The notes: generated by a model from the letters alone, not told the origin. A stretch of 64,000 nucleotides of DNA from Bifidobacteriaceae bacterium (GCA_022651005.1 JALCQD010000001.1:496001-560000), one strand, 5' to 3'; positions 1 to 8,141 are shown, counted from the stretch's first letter. Made by a program: numbers and translations.

Positions 1-537
1 CTGATTGGAGGGAACATAGCGGGCAGGAAACACCCATTTCTGATCCGGCTCGAATGTGGGAATCCCCGTGAATGTGGTGCGGTTCTCGGAGTGAGGATTG
101 CGCACCCGCACCGCATATTGCCGCGAGTCGCCGATGCGCTTAATCAGTTGGGCCCTCACATCACCGAAATCAAAGTCTTCCACGTTGTAGTCGCCGGTTT
201 CCGGGATATCAAGCGTAAAGGGTTCCGTGAGAGCGATTTCTTTGTTCGTCACTTCGTGCACACCGTCGGGAACATACGTCACTTTTGTGCCCTCTTGGAG
301 AAAGTATCCCGGGAAATCGGGAATCTCATGCTTTTCTCCGTCAGCGAGCCAGTCGATGCTGGCCAGCGACAACCATCCGTGGGGAGCGGACAGAACGCTT
401 TCGCGGTCGTCGTGCCAGCGATGGAATTCCTCCTCAAAGTCGTGCGCAGGCTGCGCCGTAATCTGCTGATAGGTGGCGGAAGCCGCTTCTCGCTTCATGC
501 CTTGCTTGAGATGATTGATGACGATGTCGCGGACCAT
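1..537 (-). CDS. DUF1684 family protein, 3' end beyond window
   Basis: The reading frame stays open from an ATG at 537 to the window edge, giving 179 residues without a stop, so the C-terminal part is missing. The start has a good ribosome-binding site (AGGAGA) about 6 bases upstream. It resembles the complete DUF1684 protein at 3464-4384: both have a W-HxxR/E segment, a GWLSL/SWLSL motif, an FPG(Y/T)xLQ(E/K)G turn, and an AVR(V/I)R(N/D)P strand followed by a W-V-(F/V)PARF/Y motif. DUF1684 proteins are predicted soluble proteins of unknown biochemical role. It is the last gene seen in a minus-strand operon, 62 bases after the GNAT gene. Family assignment is confident, function is not known. 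Confidence 0.8.
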   Translation of the reverse strand, partial: MVRDIVINHLKQGMKREAASATYQQITAQPAHDFEEEFHRWHDDRESVLSAPHGWLSLASIDWLADGEKHEIPDFPGYFLQEGTKVTYVPDGVHEVTNKEIALTEPFTLDIPETGDYNVEDFDFGDVRAQLIKRIGDSRQYAVRVRNPHSENRTTFTGIPTFEPDQKWVFPARYVPSNQ

Positions 538-599
538 TGGTGTCTCCTGTGTCGTAATTGTTGGTGAAGTATGTGTATCTGTGCTGAATCGTGCGGTGC

Positions 600-1325
600 T
601 CACAAGGCGAGCGCAGCTCCTGCTGGGGTCTGCGGATACGGTATAAAATCGCCGATCGTGGCTGGTTGGTCGATGAGTGACTTCTCCATGTAGACCTTGT
701 CATACCAGGTGCTGAACTTGTAGCCGCAACCGTACTGGCGTCCCACCACGCTGAAACCAATGGCGGAATGAAAACGCGGGGAGGTGCGCGGCAGATGAGG
801 GTCAGATCCGCTGTCCTCGGTCGCGCCGAAATCGGCCACGCCTTCTCTTCCAGCGCCCGCACGGCGAAAGGCGCCGGGCGTGAAACCTGTAAAGTCAGCG
901 CGCAAATCAGCGAGCGCATCGTCCTGCGCACACGTGATGTAGGCGAAGAGCTTGGCCACGTTCTGCTGGACCAATCTCTCCTCCAGCGCTGCGTAGAGTG
1001 CGCGTCCGATGCCGTGGCCGCGAACTTCTCGGTCAAGATAAATCGAGCTAAGCGCCGATACCAGGAAAGCTGGCCGGCCTGAAAGCGCCTCGCCGAAGAT
1101 GTATCCGACGACTCGGCCATTATCTGCACCAGCCTTCGCACCGTCGACCGCCACGAGGAACGGGTACTCTCGCTGTACCGCGGCTATTCTCCTGCGGAAT
1201 TCGTCACCTTCGGGTGCCGCGCTCTCGAAGTTGATGGCCGTCTCCTCCGCGTAATAGCGGTAGTAGTCGGCAATCTGGTCGGCGTCGGCGGGCCGGGCGT
1301 CACGGATAGTCACTGTAGCGTTCAT
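600..1325 (-). CDS. GNAT family N-acetyltransferase (phosphinothricin acetyltransferase-like)
   Basis: The protein is about 241 residues. The N-terminus (TIRDARPADADQIADYY) and the acetyl-CoA loop (VRGHGIGRALY, near residue 105) fit the GNAT fold; the YRYYAEETAINFE segment and the C-terminal FHSAIGFSVVG and YDKVYMEK motifs fit the phosphinothricin/methionine-sulfoximine acetyltransferase branch. Two ATGs lie in tandem (1328 and 1325). AGGAGG sits one base before the first and four before the second, so I prefer 1325. It is longer than the usual 165-185 residues because of a roughly 45-residue insertion between the central helix and the FHSAIGF strand. It sits 17 bases downstream of the NlpA gene. 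The substrate cannot be told from sequence. Confidence 0.82.
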   Translation of the reverse strand: MNATVTIRDARPADADQIADYYRYYAEETAINFESAAPEGDEFRRRIAAVQREYPFLVAVDGAKAGADNGRVVGYIFGEALSGRPAFLVSALSSIYLDREVRGHGIGRALYAALEERLVQQNVAKLFAYITCAQDDALADLRADFTGFTPGAFRRAGAGREGVADFGATEDSGSDPHLPRTSPRFHSAIGFSVVGRQYGCGYKFSTWYDKVYMEKSLIDQPATIGDFIPYPQTPAGAALAL

Positions 1326-1345
1326 CATTCCTCCTGTTCCTCTGC

Positions 1346-2233
1346 TCAGTAGTCGAAGGCCACTTCGTAGGCCGTGCTGAAGTTTTTGGAGAAAACTTGT
1401 GCCACTTTCTTGGTGCGGTAGGCGCTCAAGATCTTCTTATAAACGGGGTTATTTTTATCCTCTGTCCGCGCCACGAGGGTATTGACCCATTGATGGTCCT
1501 TGCCGTTGATATCGAGCTTCGGATCGAAGACGGCATCCTTCTTGGGATCGAGGCCGTGATCCATGGCGGAGTAGCCATTAGTGACGCCGACGGCATAGTC
1601 GTCGAGGAGGTTGGGGATCTCGTTGGCATCCACTTCCTCAATGTCATAGTGATGGGGATTTGATGTGATTTCCTTCGTGGTGGGGTAATTCTCACCCTTT
1701 TGCGTCGTCGTCCCAATGAGACCCGCTTCTTGCAGAATGAGCAAGGCGCGCCCTCCATTGGCTGGGTTGTTCGGAATGGCGATTTTCGCGCCGTCGGGAA
1801 GATCCTTCACGGACTTGTACTGCTTGGAATAGATGTCGAAGCGGGAGATGTAGAGGTCACCGATGGCAGTGAGGGCGTAATGCTTCTCGGCAACCTGCGC
1901 AGCGAGGAAGTTGTGGCTTTGGAAGGCGTTGAGATCGAGGTCGCCACTCACCGTCGCCTGATTCGCCAGACCAGAACCTCCCTGGAACTGCGTGGTGACC
2001 ACCTTGATGTTGTCTCCACGCTGGGCAAGGATCTTGTTGACCTCATCCCACACGAGGTTGTCATTCTCGGACACAATGCCGATTTTGACGATCGTTGTCT
2101 TTGCGTTCGTCGTTGGCTTGTCGTAGGCGATGTGACCCGCAACAAGCGCTGCGATTACCGCAACAACAGCGATAGTGAGGCCAATGATTGAGCCGAGGTT
2201 CTTGATGTGCTTCTTCTTTTGAACTGCTGCCAC
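1346..2233 (-). CDS. NlpA/MetQ-like substrate-binding protein with membrane anchor
   Basis: A 295-residue protein of the NlpA/MetQ solute-binding family, which binds methionine or related amino acids for ABC importers. Family signatures include the first strand KIGIVSEND, the GDLDLNAFQSHNFL segment that shapes the ligand pocket, IAIPNNPANGGRALLILQ, and VDANEIPNLLDDYAVGVTNGYSA. The start is a GTG at 2233 with GGAG upstream. MetQ proteins are normally lipoproteins, but here the N-terminus has a basic stretch (QKKKHIK) and a hydrophobic helix at about residues 13-36 without the lipobox cysteine, so it is probably held by an uncleaved helix. No metN or metI is adjacent. It lies between the GldA-like gene and a GNAT gene in one operon. 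Confidence 0.88.
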   Translation of the reverse strand: MAAVQKKKHIKNLGSIIGLTIAVVAVIAALVAGHIAYDKPTTNAKTTIVKIGIVSENDNLVWDEVNKILAQRGDNIKVVTTQFQGGSGLANQATVSGDLDLNAFQSHNFLAAQVAEKHYALTAIGDLYISRFDIYSKQYKSVKDLPDGAKIAIPNNPANGGRALLILQEAGLIGTTTQKGENYPTTKEITSNPHHYDIEEVDANEIPNLLDDYAVGVTNGYSAMDHGLDPKKDAVFDPKLDINGKDHQWVNTLVARTEDKNNPVYKKILSAYRTKKVAQVFSKNFSTAYEVAFDY

Positions 2234-2280
2234 GTTGTCTCCAGAGGTCGTGAGTGTATGGGTTATCCGCCGCCGACGCG

Positions 2281-3405
2281 TCAGGCGGTGATTCCTTCGA
2301 TGTCGTTGAGTGCCGCGCGCACCCTCTCGGCAGTGACACTGGGAACCGCCTGCTTAAAGCGATGTTTGAGACCCACGGCGTACGTCGCGATGGTAGAGAG
2401 GTTCTCCTCGTTCGGTTCCACACCCATGTCTCGCAGCGACAGCGGCAGGCCCGCAGCCTTGTAGAAATCGCGCAGGCCGGCGATGGTGTCAGATTTGCCT
2501 TCCACCTGAAGCTGCACAAGAATTCCGTATGCAACCTTGAGGCCATGAATAATTGATTTCGTACCCGGAACGTAGGTGAGAGCGTCGTTGATGGAATGGG
2601 CTCCCGTGGCACGTGCCTTGACACCCGCAAAGCCACCGACCGTACCGCCCAGCGCGATGATAGTATCAATGACCGCGGTGAGCCTCGGTGTCGCCGCGTG
2701 AGTTTCGGCATCAGCGAGAGCTCCGACTGACTCCTCGCGAAGTATCGTGTCGATGAGTTTCGCTGACTGCAGGCCAAGGCGGTCCGTAGGCGCGAGATGG
2801 CTCATACGAGCAAAAACCGGCTCGGACTCGTACAGCTTGGCAAGCGTATCGCCCACTCCCCCGCGCAGAAACTCGATGGGCCCCTTGGCAATGAGCCCCG
2901 GATCCACCAGAGCTAGCACGCTGTTGCGTGGATGCATGGGCGAGTTGGCATAGCGGTGATTGTCGTCGTAGTTGACCGACAGCGCCGAATATCCGGAGCA
3001 CGTGGCGGCGAGCGTAGGAACGAGAATGAGTTCCGTTTTTGTAAACTCTGCGGTATTTTTTGCGGTGTCAGTAAGTTTTCCCGCGCCGATTCCCACGATC
3101 ACGTCTGCGCGTGCCCCCCGAGCCTTGACCGCGAGTTCCGTGGCATTGCGCACGGTTGCCGAGCCGTCGTAGCGCAGAACCGTTCCGGGGAGGTCCTCGA
3201 CGTCGATTCCAGTGTGCTCGGCGAACGCAGCCGCTGATTTCTGGCCGGTGATGATGACAGGACGCTCATAGTCATGAAGGAAATTCGGCAGTTCCTTATC
3301 AATGCCGTCCACATTGATGTATCGGTCTGGCCCGGAACGCACGTCCTTGTCGACGTCGCGCACGGTTGTAGCTGCTGCGTTCGTTTCTTCTGTTCGACTC
3401 GTCAT
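2281..3405 (-). CDS. Iron-containing alcohol dehydrogenase, GldA (glycerol dehydrogenase)-like
   Basis: A 374-residue NAD-dependent polyol dehydrogenase of the iron/zinc-containing family. It has the nucleotide-binding GIGAGKLTDTAKN motif (near residue 106), LVPTLAATCSGYSALSV, and the GldA metal site: Asp in GGVGDTLAKLYE, His in TGAHSINDALT and His in SIIHGLKVAYG. The open frame extends to 3690 but that part overlaps the upstream DUF1684 gene and is not protein-like; I place the start at the ATG at 3405. The gene sits 47 bases upstream of the NlpA gene. Family members oxidise glycerol or related polyols; the actual substrate is unknown and the operon does not contain glycerol genes. Confidence 0.85.
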   Translation of the reverse strand: MTSRTEETNAAATTVRDVDKDVRSGPDRYINVDGIDKELPNFLHDYERPVIITGQKSAAAFAEHTGIDVEDLPGTVLRYDGSATVRNATELAVKARGARADVIVGIGAGKLTDTAKNTAEFTKTELILVPTLAATCSGYSALSVNYDDNHRYANSPMHPRNSVLALVDPGLIAKGPIEFLRGGVGDTLAKLYESEPVFARMSHLAPTDRLGLQSAKLIDTILREESVGALADAETHAATPRLTAVIDTIIALGGTVGGFAGVKARATGAHSINDALTYVPGTKSIIHGLKVAYGILVQLQVEGKSDTIAGLRDFYKAAGLPLSLRDMGVEPNEENLSTIATYAVGLKHRFKQAVPSVTAERVRAALNDIEGITA

Positions 3406-3463
3406 AGCCTCATGTCTTTCTCTGCCAGGATTTCTTGTCTGTTGTGTCTCGCCATCGTCGGAG

Positions 3464-4384
3464 TTAGTCACCGAGTGAGTAGTCGATGACTCTCGGCGTG
3501 CACTCCCCTGCTTCCACTGCAAAGGGGAGGTTATTCTCAAGCGGGGCAAACGGACACGTGCAATACGGGGTGAAAGCGCAGGAGGCGTTGTGCGCGCGGT
3601 TGAAATCAACTTGCGTAATGGCCTCTGGATTGCTGACATCGATGGTGAGACGCCGGCCTCCCCCATAGGTCTGTTTCCCGGAGGTTGCATCGCGAAACCT
3701 CAGAACGCCCGTGTGCTCAGTTCCGTGGCGATTGTCGAAATAGATCCTTTCGCCCGCTACATTTACGGTGCTCATGCCCGTGGAATCGTTGTGATCCTGC
3801 AGTACCGTGAGGGCAATCTCCTTGCCGTCAACAGTGACATACAACGTGCCGAAACGGTGCTCCACCGAGAAACTGCGCTTGTCGGCGGAAACCTCCACGT
3901 CCCTCTTTTCAGAATCTGGAATAAAACGCGCGGGAACAACCCACGAGGAGTCAACGTCAAAATGAGGAATGTCGTCAAATCCCGTACGATTGGGAGACTT
4001 CGGGTCTCGGATTCGCACCGCAAAAATGCGATCCGACCCCAAGCGTTTGATGAGTTCGGCACGTACGCCGTCCGCAGTATCAATATTTTCCGCGCTGATG
4101 TCACCACTTTCATGCACCGTGACGGCGAGAGACGAGGTGATTCTCGTGCCACGATTGGCAACGTCCGTCTCGGCATCAGGCGTGAAGGTGACCGTATCAC
4201 CCTTCTGAAGCCACGTTCCCGGGAATGAGTCGATGCGGGTTACTTCACCCTCTTTGAGCCAGGTCATCGAAGTGAGCGACAGCCAACTGTATGGCTGCGA
4301 ATACTCGTCCACACGTTCCTGATGCCACACAGACCATTCGTCAAGGAACTGCTGCGTGGTGGCTGATGGTGCATCGAGGCTCAT
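3464..4384 (-). CDS. DUF1684 family protein
   Basis: A complete DUF1684 protein of 306 residues and the first gene of the minus-strand operon. The C-terminal family motif is present: DFNRAHNASCAFTPYCTCPF followed by LENNLPFAVEAGE. I chose the ATG at 4384 because GAAGAAG lies about nine bases upstream and homology begins there (residues SLDAPSATTQQFLDEW); the open frame continues to 4438 without support. It is paralogous to the partial gene at 1-537, so two DUF1684 genes bracket the operon. The biochemical function of the family is not established. No signal peptide is seen, so it is probably cytoplasmic. Confidence 0.85.
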   Translation of the reverse strand: MSLDAPSATTQQFLDEWSVWHQERVDEYSQPYSWLSLTSMTWLKEGEVTRIDSFPGTWLQKGDTVTFTPDAETDVANRGTRITSSLAVTVHESGDISAENIDTADGVRAELIKRLGSDRIFAVRIRDPKSPNRTGFDDIPHFDVDSSWVVPARFIPDSEKRDVEVSADKRSFSVEHRFGTLYVTVDGKEIALTVLQDHNDSTGMSTVNVAGERIYFDNRHGTEHTGVLRFRDATSGKQTYGGGRRLTIDVSNPEAITQVDFNRAHNASCAFTPYCTCPFAPLENNLPFAVEAGECTPRVIDYSLGD

Positions 4385-4809
4385 GGCTGGATTCTTCTTC
4401 TGAAGTGGTAGTGGAGGACGGCTGTAAACAGCCCTCAAGCTAACACCGCAGTATTTTGCGCAACAGTGTGCACGCCATTAGGAAATGCAATGAACTGCTC
4501 AATATTGAAGTTATAGCCCCGTCATTCCAAGGGTTTCGAGAGGTTCGCGAAACATTTCGAAGCTTCACTGAGAACCTGTCATAAGCAACACTGATAGCGG
4601 CTGTCCGAATTCTGGACACTCTGTTGGCCGTATACCAATGCCTTCGGCCGTCGCACGGGGCATTCCGACTCAGGCCCTCAACGGAATAGCAGGCTTCTTG
4701 CTCTCACTTGTGAGTCGGAATGCCCCGCAGCTTGGGGAACTTTGGGTAGGGAAACGGACAACGCTCGCTTGCTCGCATTGCGCTAGCGGGAGAAGCCGAA
4801 CAGGGAATT
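4385..4809. other. Gene-free interval between gltA and the DUF1684 operon
   Basis: About 425 bases hold no convincing coding sequence. On the gltA side the interval contains a hairpin over the gltA stop and a 17-bp inverted repeat (both listed separately). Nearer the DUF1684 gene lie two short dyads (TGTCC/GGACA around 4603-4619 and a TTTCG/CGAAA cluster around 4535-4560), which could belong to the operon promoter. I could not identify a riboswitch class in the operon leader. Confidence 0.5.
4656..4727. repeat. 17-bp perfect inverted repeat with 38-base loop
   Basis: The arms are CGGGGCATTCCGACTCA at 4656-4672 and its exact reverse complement at 4711-4727. There is no U-rich tail on either strand, so a simple intrinsic terminator is not the obvious reading. 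It lies downstream of gltA and may be an extragenic palindrome or a transcript-end stabiliser. Confidence 0.75.
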
Positions 4810-4853
4810 CTACCGATTTTCAATTGGTACGAATTCTCGTTCTGCTTCTCCCG
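4787..4853 (-). terminator. Long imperfect hairpin spanning the gltA stop codon
   Basis: The arms at 4787-4810 and 4831-4853 pair over about 21 of 24 positions around a 20-base loop. The upstream arm, as transcribed, encodes the last residues of GltA (GEAEREF) and the loop holds the end of the frame. No T-run follows, so it may stabilise or terminate the gltA mRNA rather than be a canonical terminator. Confidence 0.45.
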
Positions 4854-6129
4854 TGTATACCTGCCTCGGCCTGCCAATCTTGGACTCGGGGTCGGCGAGC
4901 ATCTCACGGTATTGCGCAATCCATCCGGGGATGCGCCCCAGCGCAAACAGGGTCGTGAACATGGCGGGATCGAAGCCAATCGCCTTGTAAATCAACCCCG
5001 TATAGAAGTCGACGTTCGGGTAAAGGTGACGGTCCACAAAATAAGAATCCGACAGCGCAATGTCTTCCAGCTCAAGCGCCACGTCGAAAAGTTCGCGGTC
5101 AGTCGCCTTCACCTTGATGTCGGAATTCATGATGCGCTCAAGATAACTCTTCGCAATCGCGGCGCGCGGGTCGTACGACTTGTACACGCGGTGACCCAGC
5201 CCCGAAATCTTGCGCCCTGCGCTCTTGGCGTCCTCCACATACTCGCGCACGCTGACGCCGGAGTTCACAATCGTTTCAAGTTGGCGCAGCACTGCCTCGT
5301 TCGCCCCACCGTGAAGCGGCCCGCTCAGGGCGTTGATACCCGCAGCGATGGAGGAATAGAGGTTCGCATGCGCCGAGCCCGCAATGCGCACCACAGACGT
5401 GGAGCAATTCTGCTCGTGATCCGCGTGGATGATGAACAGCTTGTCGAGCGCATCCACAAGCAGAGGGTCGGATTCAAAGGGCTCGTACGGAATCGCAAAA
5501 CTCATGCGCAGGAAATCGTCCACGTAGCCGCGCGAGTAGTTGGGATAGAGCAGCGGTTCGTCACGATGACGGCGATGAATGTACGACACGATGGTGCGCA
5601 CCTTCGCCATGATGAGGACGGCGGCCTTGTCGAGTTGCTCGGGGTCGTTGATGTCCGTGGTATCAGGGTAGAAAGTGGCGAGCGCGTTCACCGCGGAGGC
5701 GAGCACACTCATGGGGTGCGCGCGCCGCGGGAAGGAGCCCATGAAGCTGCGGAATTCCTCCCCCACCAGCGTGTGATGGTTGACTTCCGCGCGGAAATTC
5801 TCGCACTGGCTTTTCGTAGGCAGCTCGCCGCGTTGCAACAGCCACGCGACCTCGAGGAAGTTGGAATTCTTGCACAGCTGCTCGATGGTGTACCCGCGGT
5901 AGCGCAGAATGGAGCGGTTTCCGTCGATGAAGGTAATTTTCGACTGGCACTGAGCAGTCGTGAGGAATCCGGGGTCGAGGCTCACCCAGCCGTCATTGCG
6001 CAGCGTCGAAATGAGAATGCCGTCCGGACCGCACGTGGCCTTTTTGAGAGGAAGGGTATATTCCGTCTCCTCAACGCTTAATTGCGCGGTGGGATGCTGT
6101 GCAGTGGATTCATTATTTGTGTCGCTCAT
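4810..6129 (-). CDS. gltA: Citrate synthase
   Basis: The 439-residue protein condenses oxaloacetate and acetyl-CoA to citrate; in bifidobacteria this feeds an incomplete TCA branch towards glutamate. Family motifs are clear: the N-terminal FIDGNRSILRYRGYTIEQL, SAHANLYSSIAAGINALSGPLHGGANEAVL with the active-site His, KISGLGHRVYKSYDPRA, and the C-terminal IGRPRQVYTG. The length matches actinobacterial and proteobacterial type II enzymes. The ATG at 6129 has AAGGAGG nine bases upstream. It lies downstream of map, separated from it by a strong hairpin terminator, so it probably has its own promoter in the 68 bases between 6130 and 6198. Confidence 0.97.
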   Translation of the reverse strand: MSDTNNESTAQHPTAQLSVEETEYTLPLKKATCGPDGILISTLRNDGWVSLDPGFLTTAQCQSKITFIDGNRSILRYRGYTIEQLCKNSNFLEVAWLLQRGELPTKSQCENFRAEVNHHTLVGEEFRSFMGSFPRRAHPMSVLASAVNALATFYPDTTDINDPEQLDKAAVLIMAKVRTIVSYIHRRHRDEPLLYPNYSRGYVDDFLRMSFAIPYEPFESDPLLVDALDKLFIIHADHEQNCSTSVVRIAGSAHANLYSSIAAGINALSGPLHGGANEAVLRQLETIVNSGVSVREYVEDAKSAGRKISGLGHRVYKSYDPRAAIAKSYLERIMNSDIKVKATDRELFDVALELEDIALSDSYFVDRHLYPNVDFYTGLIYKAIGFDPAMFTTLFALGRIPGWIAQYREMLADPESKIGRPRQVYTGEAEREFVPIENR

Positions 6130-6197
6130 GAATTCCTCCTTGCGGTAACGCTATCGAGGCTTTGTTTCGTGCGACTTTACCTGTTCAAAACATAAGA

Positions 6198-6248
6198 AAG
6201 GCTCGGATATTTCGTTCGTGGAATTCCACGATGAAATATCCGAGCCTT
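6198..6248 (-). terminator. Terminator downstream of map
   Basis: A perfect 16-bp stem (6198-6213 with 6233-6248) encloses a second perfect 14-base palindrome (6217-6230). Read on the minus strand the stem is followed by a T-rich stretch (CTTTCTTATGTTTTG), as expected of a factor-independent terminator for map. Confidence 0.8.
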
Positions 6249-6289
6249 GGCCTTCGCCCGGCTGCGGCGCAACCCGGCGAGAAGAAAAA

Positions 6290-7096
6290 TCAGGCCTTCA
6301 GCGCCGCAACGATATTGTCGTTCTCGCGTTCGGTAAGGATGATGGGGTCGCCCTCCGTGATGGCGATGGTGTGCTCGGTATGAGCACCGCGCGAACCGTC
6401 GGAGGAGCGCAGAGTCCAGCCGTCCTTGGGATCCTGATAGATCTCGTCGGTCGTGGCGAGCAGCCATGGCTCGATGGCGATGACGAGACCCGGACGCAGA
6501 CGGTACCCGCGGTGAGCGCGGCCGTCGTTGGCGACGTGCGGATCACCGTGCATGATGTGTCCCACGCCGTGTCCACCGAACTCGAGGTTGACCGAGTAGC
6601 CCTGCTCATGCGCCACTTCGCCGATGGCGGCCGATACGTCACCTAGGCGATTGCCCGCACGTGCCATCTTGATGCCGGCCACCAAGCCGTCCTGCGTTGC
6701 CTTGATGAGGCGCAGATCCTCGGGATCAGCATCGTTGCCCACAACGAAACTGATGGCCGAATCACCCACCCAACCGTCAACGCTCACTGCAAGGTCGAGC
6801 GAGAGCAGGTCTCCGTCTTTCAGCGCATAATCGTACGGCACGCCATGCAGCACAGCGTCGTTGACCGAAGCGCAGATGTAATGTGCGAAGGGCCCCGTAC
6901 CAAAGTCAGGCGCATAGTCCACGTAGCAGGATTCCGCACCAGAGCGTCCCTCGATGGCGCGGCGCACGTAGTCGTCGATCTCCAGAAGGTTGGTTCCCGG
7001 TTTCGTCATTTCCTTGAGTCCGGTCAGAATCTCCCCGACGAATTTGCCCGCGGGACGCATCTGCTTAATTTCTTCTGGTGTTTTTAGCTCGATCAC
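6290..7096 (-). CDS. map: Methionine aminopeptidase, type I
   Basis: A 268-residue cytosolic metalloprotease that removes the initiator methionine from nascent proteins. Metal ligands of the pita-bread fold are visible: Asp in SLDLAVSVDGWVGDSAISF, His in FGGHGVGHIMHGDP and Glu in VIAIEPW, with a final Glu in AHTEHTIAIT. The SVNDAVLHGVP segment that shapes the substrate pocket is also intact. The length is normal for a type Ia enzyme with no zinc-finger extension. It is transcribed alone or with the small upstream gene at 7176-7505, and ends at a clear hairpin terminator. Confidence 0.97.
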   Translation of the reverse strand: MIELKTPEEIKQMRPAGKFVGEILTGLKEMTKPGTNLLEIDDYVRRAIEGRSGAESCYVDYAPDFGTGPFAHYICASVNDAVLHGVPYDYALKDGDLLSLDLAVSVDGWVGDSAISFVVGNDADPEDLRLIKATQDGLVAGIKMARAGNRLGDVSAAIGEVAHEQGYSVNLEFGGHGVGHIMHGDPHVANDGRAHRGYRLRPGLVIAIEPWLLATTDEIYQDPKDGWTLRSSDGSRGAHTEHTIAITEGDPIILTERENDNIVAALKA

Positions 7097-7175
7097 GACA
7101 ACTCACTTTCTTGGAAAATCACTGATTCCAGCGTATCGCGTGCCGGGAATATTACGCCCTGCATGGCAGCGACGC

Positions 7176-7505
7176 TCACACCTCGTCGAGCCACGAGTCT
7201 TTTTTGAACTGACGATGCAGATTCAACGCCGCGGTGAAAATGCATCCCACCGTGTTGACCACTTCATCATGGCTCGGATCCGTGCCGAGGTGGAAGGCGG
7301 ATTCCTTCCCCGGCAACTGCGGCGCCCATACTCGAATATCGAGCCCCTCCTCAGTCTCGTCGATGGTGGCTTTTGCCTCGGGACGGAACGCAAACGTCAC
7401 GTCAATATGGTTGTTGCCTTGTGCCGTCCAGCTGATTTCGTTGGTCGGAAGGTCGAAGCTATCTGTGCTCAACCGGAAAATAAAGGATCCTAGCAGTCCG
7501 CTCAT
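7176..7505 (-). CDS. Conserved hypothetical small protein
   Basis: A 109-residue protein without a domain I recognise. It is predicted soluble, with alternating beta-type strands (NEISWTAQGNNHIDVTFAFR, GLDIRVWAPQLPGKES) and a C-terminal helix (DEVVNTVGCIFTAALNLHRQFKKD). The frame is open upstream to 7682, but the compositionally odd N-terminal part overlaps the oppositely oriented gene at 7643; I start at the ATG at 7505. The upstream site is weak. It is codirectional with map, 80 bases away. Translation rather than chance is supported by the regular strand and helix pattern only. Confidence 0.55.
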   Translation of the reverse strand: MSGLLGSFIFRLSTDSFDLPTNEISWTAQGNNHIDVTFAFRPEAKATIDETEEGLDIRVWAPQLPGKESAFHLGTDPSHDEVVNTVGCIFTAALNLHRQFKKDSWLDEV

Positions 7506-7642
7506 AACCCAAAAAATAACACATTTGCAGCGGCATTCATTCCGCTGTGCGCATGGAGGGGTCAGCTCACTTGCTTCTGTGCCTCCACTCACCCAAGATA
7601 GAAGCACAAACCCTCTCATGGGTCCAACAGAAGGAGAACGAC

Positions 7643-7867
7643 ATGCGCATCGGAATTTTCTTGGGAGCTGTAGGCCTCGCACTCGGCGCAGTCAGTTTTG
7701 CGCTGTCATTCTTCTCACCTCTGGCCGCAGGACTTACGGGACTCGCCGCTGGCGTCGTCGCGTTTATTTGCGGCGCGTTGGCCCCACGACGGCAAAAAAC
7801 AAAGGCCGCTGAAGAGCCTAGCGAAAATGCCGTTCCCGTTCCTACGGATAACGAAGACGTGCAGTAA
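7643..7867 (+). CDS. Small membrane protein
   Basis: A 74-residue protein with two hydrophobic, Gly/Ala-rich segments (about residues 3-26 and 28-47), followed by a basic stop-transfer stretch (PRRQKTK) and an acidic cytoplasmic tail (EEPSENAVPVPTDNEDVQ). The start at 7643 is well supported by AAGGAGA seven bases upstream. It has no recognisable family or adjacent partner and is divergent from 7176-7505. Function unknown. Confidence 0.7.
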   Translation: MRIGIFLGAVGLALGAVSFALSFFSPLAAGLTGLAAGVVAFICGALAPRRQKTKAAEEPSENAVPVPTDNEDVQ

Positions 7868-7904
7868 TTTCCAGGGTTTTCAACGCACCTGAGAGAAATG
7901 CAAA

Positions 7905-7932
7905 AGGGCTCCCGGCGCAAACCGGAAGCCCT
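7905..7932 (-). terminator. Terminator of the tRNA-Ser transcript
   Basis: An 11-bp stem with one G-U pair (AGGGCTTCCGG with CCGGGAGCCCT) and a 6-base loop, followed on the minus strand by TTTT. It begins ten bases after the tRNA 3' end. Confidence 0.8.
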
Positions 7933-7941
7933 AATTTCATG

Positions 7942-8026
7942 CGGATGGGGCGAGATTCGAACTCGCGGAGAGTTGCCCCTCAACGGTTTTCAAGACCGTC
8001 TCTTTCGACCGCTCAGACACCCATCC
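7942..8026 (-). tRNA. tRNA-Ser (anticodon UGA)
   Basis: An 85-base type II tRNA. The acceptor stem GGATGGG pairs with CCCATCC. The anticodon stem-loop ACGGT-CTTGAAA-ACCGT carries the anticodon TGA at 7992-7990. A long variable arm follows (GAG-GGGCAA-CTC), then a T-arm GCGAG-TTCGAAT-CTCGC. The CCA end is not encoded (the bases after the discriminator G are CAT). It lies 115 bases downstream of serS in the same orientation. Confidence 0.97.
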
Positions 8027-8141
8027 AGTTGTGCACCGAGAGGCTCATGTGTCCGTCCCGAAGCACGCGTTTTATCATAAGCGCATTGACCTCAAATCAG
8101 CAAACTGAGGCAGGAACACGCTGACGAAGTGAACCGTCCGA

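Noticed and set aside
3406-3690. N-terminal extension of the GldA-like gene
   Set aside because: The extra 95 codons overlap the end of the upstream DUF1684 gene and show no protein-like pattern; the start at 3405 fits the family.
4912-6081. 389-codon plus-strand open frame
   Set aside because: It lies entirely antisense to the highly conserved gltA; its predicted residues are a by-product of GC-rich codon third positions.
7942-8026. tRNA-Ser as integration (attachment) site
   Set aside because: No integrase, phage genes or repeated 3' end sequence are present nearby.
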